A stretch of DNA of 37,398 nt from a virus. The notes under the pieces are model-generated. The model did no database searches. It saw only the letters and a list, made by a program, of their open reading frames with translations, and was not told the origin of the DNA. Shown here piece after piece: positions 1 to 4,388 of the stretch. Every line of letters starts with the position of its first letter. Positions within the stretch are counted from its first letter, which is position 1. A program made the translations under genes and the position numbers. The stretch spans positions 1-37,398 of IMG/VR virus record IMGVR_UViG_3300006802_000230. The stretch is one strand, 5' to 3'.

Positions 1-34
1 TGGTGTCAGGTTTGCAATAGGATGGAGCATGTAG
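1..34 (+). CDS. C-terminal end of a small ORF that continues from the right edge if the molecule is circular
   Basis: Reading bases 2-34 in codons gives GVRFAIGWSM and then TAG. Joined to the open ORF at 37346-37398, it makes a coherent 28-residue protein, with the junction codon formed by the last two bases of the window plus base 1. The peptide has the alternating hydrophobic pattern of a small beta-rich protein. Its function is unknown. The alternative reading in frame 1 (1-54, ending at the TGA that overlaps the next ATG) has no start codon in a good position. The call depends on circularity, which the window alone cannot prove. Confidence 0.4.
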   Translation, partial: GVRFAIGWSM

Positions 35-50
35 ATGAAGAGAGGGAGTT

Positions 51-803
51 ATGAATAAAGAAGAGTCTAACGGAGTTAATAGGTCTGATGGAGTTAATAG
101 GTCTTTCGGAGTTAATTGGTCTAACGGAGTTAATTGGTCTGATGGAGTTAATGGGTCTAACGGAGTTAATTGGTCTAGCGGAGTTAATGGGTCTAACGGA
201 GTTAGTTGGTCTAACGGGGTTAATTGGTCTAGCGGAGTTAATAAGTCTTTCGGAGTTAATGGGTCTAACGGAGTTAGTTGGTCTAGCGGAGTTAATGGGT
301 CTAACGGAGTTAATTGGTCTAGCGGAGTTAATGGGTCTAACGGAGTTAATTGGTCTAGCGGAGTTAATGAGTCTTTCGGGGTTTTAAAATCATTCGGCGT
401 TGATAAAGCACTGTTTCTTGCAAATAAAAAAAGGACATACTCTATTTTTAAAACCCCCGTATCTGAGGAACGATTTAATAAAATTGAAAGCGAGCTGTAT
501 TGTAAGCTCGACGGTTGGAGGCCAGCTTTTAATAATATAAAATCTTTATACTTAAAACATGGTAGCGATTGGAAAAAAACGCCAATTGAAAATGCTGAAG
601 AACTATCTAAAGAGGAAGCTTGGAGAGATATGCCTCGTGGTGCTATCGATTATGTAAAATCTCTTCCAGAATTTGATAGCGAGATTTTTAAGGAGATCAC
701 AGGCATTGATGTTGCCAAAGAAGAGAAGGTGAAAATAACAATTGATGGTAAAGATATTTTTATATCAAGAGAAAGTGCAGAAGAACTTAAAAAGAATTTA
801 TGA
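51..803 (+). CDS. Hexapeptide-repeat phage protein with a globular C-terminal domain
   Basis: A 250-residue protein starting at ATG 51 with a good ribosome site (gagagggagtt). Residues 6-119 are 19 uninterrupted hexapeptides of consensus S-x-G-V-N-x, with x drawn from N/S/D/F and W/G/R/K/E. The last units degrade to SFGVLK and SFGVDK and run into a non-repetitive domain (about 120-250) with KKRTYSIFKTPVSEERF and an acidic, helical end. Regular six-residue repeats with conserved Gly-Val suggest a stacked beta solenoid, but this is inference. I have an impression of similar repeat-plus-YSIF proteins in other phages but cannot name a function. The last 25 residues (VKITIDGKDIFISRE and following) recur in the ORF at 1082-1201. 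It is an early gene of the rightward operon. Confidence 0.85.
   Translation: MNKEESNGVNRSDGVNRSFGVNWSNGVNWSDGVNGSNGVNWSSGVNGSNGVSWSNGVNWSSGVNKSFGVNGSNGVSWSSGVNGSNGVNWSSGVNGSNGVNWSSGVNESFGVLKSFGVDKALFLANKKRTYSIFKTPVSEERFNKIESELYCKLDGWRPAFNNIKSLYLKHGSDWKKTPIENAEELSKEEAWRDMPRGAIDYVKSLPEFDSEIFKEITGIDVAKEEKVKITIDGKDIFISRESAEELKKNL
66..407 (+). repeat. Tandem 18-bp repeat, 19 units, coding
   Basis: Nineteen consecutive 18-bp units of the type ggagttaattggtctaac fill exactly 342 bp. Several neighbouring units alternate in two flavours (ending aac or agc, with ggg or tgg inside), making a 36-bp higher-order repeat that is identical over adjacent copies near 287-366. Identity at the DNA level points to recent expansion by slippage or unequal recombination. 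Because 18 is a multiple of three, unit gain or loss keeps the reading frame and only changes protein length. Confidence 0.95.
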
Positions 804-810
804 ATAAAGG
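729..810 (+). repeat. Duplicated gene-end module, copy 1 (copy 2 at 1127-1208)
   Basis: About 82 bp encoding V-K-I-T-I-D-G-K-D-I-F-I-S-R-E-S-A-E-E-L plus KKNL and the stop, followed by ataaagga, is repeated at 1127-1208 with mostly third-position changes and one identical peptide. Synonymous divergence shows that the peptide has been kept by selection since the duplication. Confidence 0.9.
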
Positions 811-819
811 AATAACCAA

Positions 820-1092
820 ATGAGTGAAGATTTAGAGAAGAGAATAATGAATAGACAAGAATTTAAGGAAGCTTTTGCATTAGTGGCTAGAAAATATTTA
901 AAAGTCACGCCAGGAGCCTACAATTGGTTAGAGTACGAGTCTGGACTTGACCATGAGGATGTGGAGAGTCTATCTGAATTTGCTATGTTCTTTTTTAAGC
1001 ACGGTTATGAGATTGGGCGACATGAAATGAACAAGAATCCAAAAACTTACAGAGAGTTAAATGATTTAGAAGGAGGAATAAGTGAGTGGTGA
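820..1092 (+). CDS. Small phage protein of unknown function (90 aa)
   Basis: Starts at ATG 820 (atgagtgaagat) behind a weak aaaggaat site. The protein is acidic and helical, with EFKEAFALVARKYL early and FFFKHGYEIGRHEMN late. The H-G-Y-E-I-G-R pattern is familiar from small uncharacterised phage proteins. Its C-terminal stretch NPKTYRELNDLEGGISEW resembles the peptide of a mini-ORF at 2050-2106. The end of the gene (aaggaggaataagtgagtgg) supplies the ribosome site and the GTG start of the next ORF, so the two are probably translationally coupled. No catalytic motif is visible. Confidence 0.8.
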   Translation: MSEDLEKRIMNRQEFKEAFALVARKYLKVTPGAYNWLEYESGLDHEDVESLSEFAMFFFKHGYEIGRHEMNKNPKTYRELNDLEGGISEW

Positions 1093-1201
1093 TTTAGAGA
1101 TAAGTTGTTTATACATGTTATCACAGGTTAAAATCACCATAGACGGTAAAGATATTTTTATATCAAGAGAGAGCGCAGAAGAACTTAAGAAGAATTTGTA
1201 A
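1082..1201 (+). CDS. 39-aa chimeric mini-gene sharing its C-terminus with the repeat protein
   Basis: GTG 1082 lies 6-7 bases after a strong AAGGAGG and overlaps the upstream stop (1090-1092). The product begins with SGDLEISCLYMLSQ and then carries the same VKITIDGKDIFISRE module and KKNL end as the gene at 51-803. The N-terminal CLYMLS is shared with the ORF at 3212-3364. It therefore looks assembled from two modules that occur in other genes of this operon. It may be a functional peptide or the remnant of a deletion between repeats. The ribosome site and intact frame favour expression. Confidence 0.6.
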   Translation: MSGDLEISCLYMLSQVKITIDGKDIFISRESAEELKKNL

Positions 1202-1208
1202 ATAAAGG
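1127..1208 (+). repeat. Duplicated gene-end module, copy 2 (copy 1 at 729-810)
   Basis: Same peptide and same flanking taaataaagga context as 729-810, with silent changes (for example atc acc ata gac versus ata aca att gat). It forms the 3' two thirds of the 39-aa ORF at 1082-1201. Confidence 0.9.
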
Positions 1209-1219
1209 AGAAAGAAGAG

Positions 1220-1393
1220 ATGGAAATAACAAGAGAACAGATGAAAGAAGATTTTGAGATTTTCTGTAGAAATTTTGAAATAACAAAGCTCAATGGGGAT
1301 GTAAGCCTTAGCGGTAAAGAGTTCCTTAATGAGGGGTTTAAAGCCACTTGTGAGTTATATGAAATAGTAGAAAGGGACGCATCCAATGAGTGA
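1220..1393 (+). CDS. Small acidic helical protein of unknown function (57 aa)
   Basis: ATG 1220 follows aaaggagaaagaagag. The 57-residue product begins MEITREQMKEDFEIFCRNF and contains EFLNEGFKATCELY, a pattern like the helical core of the 820 gene (EFKEAFALVARKYL) and the 2099 gene (ECKEAFSKAVNFY). It ends in DASNE with TGA at 1391-1393. The sequence AATGAGTGA carries both this stop and the ATG (1386) of the next gene, an 8-bp overlap that suggests coupled translation. Function unknown. Confidence 0.75.
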   Translation: MEITREQMKEDFEIFCRNFEITKLNGDVSLSGKEFLNEGFKATCELYEIVERDASNE

Positions 1394-1604
1394 ACTAGAG
1401 AAGATGATTGAGGAGTTGAGGGAGAAAAGAGAGATTATGAGCGATGGAGACTCTAGGTTAATCTGCGAACTTTTGGAGATGCTTGAAGAGTATAGGAAGC
1501 TTATAAATTTCTACGATAAGGGTTTGAGGCAGATTAGACCCGACATAGAAGATAGATATTTCGAAAGAATAGAAACCCTAGCCAAAAAAGTGAGGGAGAT
1601 GTGA
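1386..1604 (+). CDS. Small coiled-coil protein of unknown function (72 aa)
   Basis: Starts at ATG 1386 inside the overlap cassette AATGAGTGA. The 72-residue product is highly charged, with long predicted helices (MSELEKMIEELREKREIM and ELLEMLEEYRKL), and probably forms a coiled coil. It ends a few bases into the next gene (GTG 1601). No catalytic residues or metal ligands are apparent. Its opening MSE-LEK motif recurs at other gene starts in this operon. Confidence 0.75.
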   Translation: MSELEKMIEELREKREIMSDGDSRLICELLEMLEEYRKLINFYDKGLRQIRPDIEDRYFERIETLAKKVREM

Positions 1605-2053
1605 AAGAATTAATAAAAGAATATGCAGAACAAGACAACAGATGTACGGCTTACCCTATTTATGTAACAGTCCAAGAGTTAGTTTTTGTGGGTGTGATCG
1701 ACGATTCAAGGGCAGGTAGAGGGGACGGCGAAACAGTTTACGAGTGGTATCATCCAGACTACGAAGGTTCCTTTGATACCAAGGGGGAATTTGTAGCTAG
1801 AGTTAGAGAGCATTACGGAGAAGATTCTAAAAAAATCAAGCAGACTATAAGAGAAGCAGAGGAGTTGCAATGTTTTTACTTGTATCAAGACGTAGAGTTC
1901 TTTCTGACAATCAAAGGCGCAAAAGAATACATCGATGCAAATAGGCATAATCTCAAGAGCCCGAGAACCTATGTAAAACACTTCTCTAATAAAAACTACG
2001 AGATGCGAAGACTACTAAAAGAGATGGGTTTTAAAACGAAGGACTACGAGTGA
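1601..2053 (+). CDS. Conserved phage protein of unknown function (150 aa)
   Basis: GTG 1601 lies next to tgagggagat, a good ribosome site, and overlaps the upstream stop by 4 bp. The protein has recognisable conserved blocks of a phage family without known role: an N-terminal QDNRCTAYPIYVTVQELVFV, a central VYEWYHP, and a C-terminal YIDANRHNLKSPRTYVKHFS followed by N-Y-E-M-R-R-L-L. I know this pattern from uncharacterised proteins of phage early regions but not its activity. The middle is a charged helix (EDSKKIKQTIREAEEL). It ends at the tiny junction ORF at 2050. Confidence 0.8.
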   Translation: MKELIKEYAEQDNRCTAYPIYVTVQELVFVGVIDDSRAGRGDGETVYEWYHPDYEGSFDTKGEFVARVREHYGEDSKKIKQTIREAEELQCFYLYQDVEFFLTIKGAKEYIDANRHNLKSPRTYVKHFSNKNYEMRRLLKEMGFKTKDYE

Positions 2054-2106
2054 AACCAACAACTTACAACGACTTAACTTCCGTGAGAGGGGTGATAAAT
2101 GAGTGA
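2050..2106 (+). other. 18-codon junction mini-ORF, remnant or coupling peptide
   Basis: GTG 2050 overlaps the stop of the upstream gene and reads MKPTTYNDLTSVRGVINE to a TGA at 2104-2106, overlapping the next ATG (2099). The peptide matches the pattern at the end of the 820 gene (P-x-TY-x-x-L-x-x-x-x-G-x-I-x-E). It may be the leftover 3' end of a lost paralogue, kept because it carries the ribosome site (gagaggggtg) for the next gene. Confidence 0.5.
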
Positions 2107-2413
2107 AGAAAAATCATTAAATGAACAAGTGGCTGAGGTTCACATATATGAACGGCATATTGAATGCAAAGAAGCTTTCAGTAAAGCAGTTAATTTTTAT
2201 AGAGAAAAAGGCTCTGAGTTTAAGGCTGTTTATCCACAACTTAGGTTAGAATTTAAAAATGGAAAAACTATAGACTTTGTAGATGAGTCAAGTGCCATAA
2301 AAAAGATAATAGGCAGACAAAATGTCCATATTATTCCTCACTTTCCTGTTCTCGACCGGAAGCTCAGAGAAGAGATTATAATTAGAAGCATTCCTAAAGG
2401 CGGTGAGAGATGA
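2099..2413 (+). CDS. Hypothetical early protein (104 aa)
   Basis: ATG 2099 follows gagaggggtgata, a clear ribosome site. The 104-residue protein opens MSEEKSLNEQVAEVHIYERH, has a helical ECKEAFSKAVNFYREKGSEF and a mixed, basic C-terminal half (QLRLEFKNGKTIDFVDESS, then IKKIIGRQNVHIIPHFPVL). No known domain was recognised. It overlaps the 2410 gene by the 4-bp ATGA arrangement, which points to coupled translation within the early operon. Confidence 0.75.
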   Translation: MSEEKSLNEQVAEVHIYERHIECKEAFSKAVNFYREKGSEFKAVYPQLRLEFKNGKTIDFVDESSAIKKIIGRQNVHIIPHFPVLDRKLREEIIIRSIPKGGER

Positions 2414-2856
2414 GTGATGTGTTTTATAAATTTACTAGAGGTATAGGAACTTTCTATAAAGGAAAGGGTGAGCACTCGGTAAATTCCTTAGAAGAGATAT
2501 GTGAATACCATATAGAGAAAGATATTAAGCAAAGCGCAGAAATCTCCTCTCTCGAAAAACAACTGGCCGAACAGATCGGAATTACCGAGGGGTTGGGGAG
2601 GGAAGTTGGAGAGCTTAAGGAGAAATTAAAAAAAGAAAACTGGCTATATAAAGATGCTCAGAAGAATGAATATTATTATTTAAAGGAAGTAAAGGAGCTA
2701 AGGAAATTCAAAAAGGAAGCTTTGGGGGTTATTGGTGATTTATACGAAGAGGCCTATTGTGACACAGACGGTTGTGGCGAAGGCTGCAAAATGTGCCTTG
2801 CTATTTCTGCGGCTGAAGAGATTCTAGAAAAACATAAGGAGGTAAAGAGTGAGTGA
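2410..2856 (+). CDS. Coiled-coil protein with a C-terminal cysteine cluster (148 aa)
   Basis: ATG 2410 overlaps the previous stop (ATGA), with cggtgagag as ribosome site. Residues 30-105 are a long charged coiled coil (QSAEISSLEKQLAEQ, EVGELKEKLKKEN, EVKELRKFKKEAL). The last third has the cysteine cluster Y-C-D-T-D-G-C-G-E-G-C-K-M-C, four cysteines in 12 residues, which could bind one zinc. The combination suggests a dimeric scaffold or adaptor rather than an enzyme. The function is unknown. Confidence 0.78.
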   Translation: MSDVFYKFTRGIGTFYKGKGEHSVNSLEEICEYHIEKDIKQSAEISSLEKQLAEQIGITEGLGREVGELKEKLKKENWLYKDAQKNEYYYLKEVKELRKFKKEALGVIGDLYEEAYCDTDGCGEGCKMCLAISAAEEILEKHKEVKSE

Positions 2857-3175
2857 GATTAACGGAAAAACCAGCGATGGGTATCACACATTTGATGAGT
2901 TGTATGAACACAGAGTTACTTTGTTTTTAAACTTAGTGTCTGTTAGTGGGTGGGAGTCTTATTTCAAAAGAGACCACTATGAAGGTTGGCATGCAGTTTA
3001 TCTGATAATTCCCGATGGAGGGCAGATAAGTTATCACGTACCAGATAAGTGGACTAAGTTTCTTGAGAAAAATTCTAAGGACATAACAAACGAGCCAGAC
3101 ATATATGATGGTCACAATAGTGAGATTGTTCTTGAAAGACTGGGTAAAACACTGGAGGTAAAGGAAAATGAGTGA
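2849..3175 (+). CDS. Conserved phage protein of unknown function (108 aa)
   Basis: GTG 2849 follows aaggaggtaaaga. The 108-residue protein carries blocks I recognise from a widespread uncharacterised phage family: DGYHTFDELYEHRVTLFLNL near the start, a central GWHAVYLIIPDGGQISYHVP followed by DKW, and Y-D-G-H-N-S-x-x-V-L-E-R-L near the end. No activity is known to me, and the conserved His and Asp residues are only suggestive of a binding site. Its last bases carry the ribosome site for the remnant start at 3168. Confidence 0.85.
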   Translation: MSEINGKTSDGYHTFDELYEHRVTLFLNLVSVSGWESYFKRDHYEGWHAVYLIIPDGGQISYHVPDKWTKFLEKNSKDITNEPDIYDGHNSEIVLERLGKTLEVKENE

Positions 3176-3203
3176 GGATAGCAATCCGGAATTAGAGAAA
3201 TAG
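3168..3203 (+). pseudogene. Start-cassette remnant (11 codons)
   Basis: GGAGGTAAAGGAAAATGAGTGAGGA repeats the gene-start cassette used at 2849 and 3368. The ORF opened here (MSEDSNPELEK) ends after 11 codons. Its MSED...LEK resembles the start of the 820 gene. The sequence immediately afterwards (taggagggaag) serves as ribosome site for 3212. It is likely a truncated gene start kept for translational coupling. Confidence 0.5.
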
Positions 3204-3211
3204 GAGGGAAG

Positions 3212-3364
3212 ATGAGAGAAGAGAAAGAGATACATTGTTTATATATGTTATCACATAGCTACGACCCTAAGTTTGAGCCAAAAAATGGGATTCCGATTGT
3301 GTTTAAGCTTTTTCCAATATCTTTGTTCTTGTGGTTGATTATTTATTTAATTTTTTGGAGGTAA
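3212..3364 (+). CDS. Small membrane protein (50 aa)
   Basis: ATG 3212 lies behind taggagggaag. The N-terminal part, MREEKEIHCLYMLSHSYDP, shares CLYMLS (and its DNA, tgtttatayatgttatcaca) with the 39-aa ORF at 1082. The C-terminal part is a hydrophobic segment of about 20 residues (VFKLFPISLFLWLIIYLIF) ending in W-R, so the product is probably a single-pass inner-membrane peptide. It could modulate lysis or host membrane functions, but nothing in the sequence decides this. Confidence 0.6.
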   Translation: MREEKEIHCLYMLSHSYDPKFEPKNGIPIVFKLFPISLFLWLIIYLIFWR

Positions 3365-3367
3365 AGA

Positions 3368-3460
3368 GTGAGTCACGATAAGGATGCTACATAAAAAAGA
3401 TTAAAAATTGTAGAAAAAGAAAGGTTAATAAAGAAACGAAGTTATTTCAAAGAGTTATAA
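3368..3460 (+). pseudogene. 30-codon mini-gene interrupted by an in-frame TAA
   Basis: GTG 3368 sits in a perfect copy of the GGAGGTAAAGAGTGAGT start cassette. It reads MSHDKDAT, then TAA (3392-3394), then in the same frame KRLKIVEKERLIKKRSYFK, E, L and a second TAA at 3458-3460. The part beyond the stop is a plausible basic helix. A single C-to-T change of CAA would explain the stop. It may be decayed, a readthrough product, or chance. Confidence 0.4.
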
Positions 3461-3613
3461 CTACAAGGGGATTTGTAGAAAGAAATAGGAGTAGTAATGC
3501 AATATAAGAGTTATTATCAATCGGGATGCCTCTTGATTTAGTTATACCAACCACACTTATTTTTTTTTTTTAGATGAATTGCAAAATAAATAAAACTACC
3601 ATACCATGGTGAT
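3461..3613 (+). other. Intergenic region with a 14-codon ORF and a T12 homopolymer
   Basis: No gene of normal size fits here. A tiny ORF (3497-3541, MQYKSYYQSGCLLI) has an excellent ribosome site (ataggagtagta) and may be a leader peptide or a gene remnant. A run of 12 T (3560-3571) follows a weak 5-bp stem (atcaa/ttgat, around 3517-3537) too far away to be a standard terminator. The region separates the small-gene cluster from the receiver-like gene. Confidence 0.45.
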
Positions 3614-4075
3614 GTGCATAATATAATTTACATAGATAGTGATGCTATCGAGTTTATGAACTTCAAAAACCGAGTCAGCCCATACATAGCCAATGGGAAG
3701 TTAACCGTCCAGTATTTCAGATACTTGGTTGAATGTATAGACTTTTTTGGAAATTTATTTAGAAACCATTCTTTTTACAATAAAGATAGTTTATTCAAGG
3801 TACACCATGATTTTGATTTATGTATTGTTAATTTCGGCAATGTTTCCAGCAGTAATAATCGAATGATGGAAGAACTAGAAAAATTAGCTACTTGCATTGA
3901 GGTAGTTGTTACTTCATTTGTTCCAATAGCACAAGATAGTAGCTATACTTTTATACAAAAAGATAGAATAGGGCTATTTTTGCAGGAACGTTATGACTTC
4001 TCAAGACTACATTCATTTAGAGGCGAAGGTTCGGGAACTCAAGAGCGACCTGTCGAGAGAGCTAGAATCCATTAG
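3614..4075 (+). CDS. Degenerate receiver-like (CheY-fold) protein, 153 aa
   Basis: Starts at GTG 3614; no strong ribosome site is visible, so the start is uncertain. The order of elements resembles a response-regulator receiver: a first strand with acidic pair (IIYIDSD), a third strand where the phosphoacceptor Asp should lie (FDLCIVNFGN, here Asn), a fourth strand ending in Thr/Ser (CIEVVVTSF), and a fifth strand with Lys (YTFIQKDRIGLFLQ). If correct, this is a pseudo-receiver that cannot be phosphorylated normally and may bind a host partner. The final 27 residues overlap the next gene out of frame and look like shadow sequence (EGSGTQERPVERARIH). The assignment is by pattern only. Confidence 0.6.
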   Translation: MHNIIYIDSDAIEFMNFKNRVSPYIANGKLTVQYFRYLVECIDFFGNLFRNHSFYNKDSLFKVHHDFDLCIVNFGNVSSSNNRMMEELEKLATCIEVVVTSFVPIAQDSSYTFIQKDRIGLFLQERYDFSRLHSFRGEGSGTQERPVERARIH

Positions 4076-4301
4076 CGAACGCCTAAAGGATATTGATAAA
4101 CTGTCAAGAAAATTGCAGATAGAGTATAGCATACTCTACACTGAAGTAAATGCAATAAAAGAAAAACAACTAAACAGAAAAGAAAAAGATAAAACTTTTA
4201 GCGAAAGACTCTGGAATTTGTTTATCGGTATTTTCGTTGGGCTTTTCGTAAGCATTATAAGTGCCTTAGTTTTATACTTAACTATTGGAAAGATGATGTA
4301 A
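3993..4301 (+). CDS. Membrane-anchored coiled-coil protein (102 aa)
   Basis: ATG 3993 follows caggaacgtt, an acceptable ribosome site. Residues 1-70 form a charged coiled coil (LEAKVRELKSDLSRELESI and following). Residues 74-98 are one transmembrane segment (LFIGIFVGLFVSIISALVLY). The protein is therefore probably tail-anchored with the coil in the cytoplasm. It overlaps the end of the receiver-like gene by 83 bp in another frame, unusually long for this genome. The pairing suggests a membrane-bound partner for that protein, which is inference only. Confidence 0.72.
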   Translation: MTSQDYIHLEAKVRELKSDLSRELESISERLKDIDKLSRKLQIEYSILYTEVNAIKEKQLNRKEKDKTFSERLWNLFIGIFVGLFVSIISALVLYLTIGKMM

Positions 4302-4388
4302 ACACTTTTCATAGTTGCGCCTAGTTTCTTGTCATAGAGCTTTATAAAAATTAATCTCGAAAAACTTTCTCAAAGTTAAAGGAGTGCT

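Noticed and set aside
1-54. Frame-1 ORF end (WCQVCNRMEHVDEEREL) as the last part of an upstream gene
   Set aside because: If ends are joined, this frame meets a TGA shortly upstream and has no suitable start; the other frame gives a coherent protein. It is kept only as an alternative if the molecule is not circular.
88-387. Second long open frame across the repeats (ELIGLSELIGL type)
   Set aside because: It is the +1 shadow of an 18-bp repeat; any frame stays open when the unit is a multiple of three and stop-free. No ribosome site and no non-repeat domain.
66-407. Possible CRISPR array
   Set aside because: Units are contiguous with no unique spacers and encode a continuous protein.
1066-1386. 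Leftward ORF of 106 codons
   Set aside because: Antisense to two small genes with ribosome sites (1082, 1220); Ser/Leu-rich composition is typical of an antisense shadow.
4329-4357. Promoter before the primase-helicase (TTGTCA and TATAAA/TAATCT)
   Set aside because: The good -10 is only 8 bp from the -35, and the one at 17 bp spacing matches poorly.
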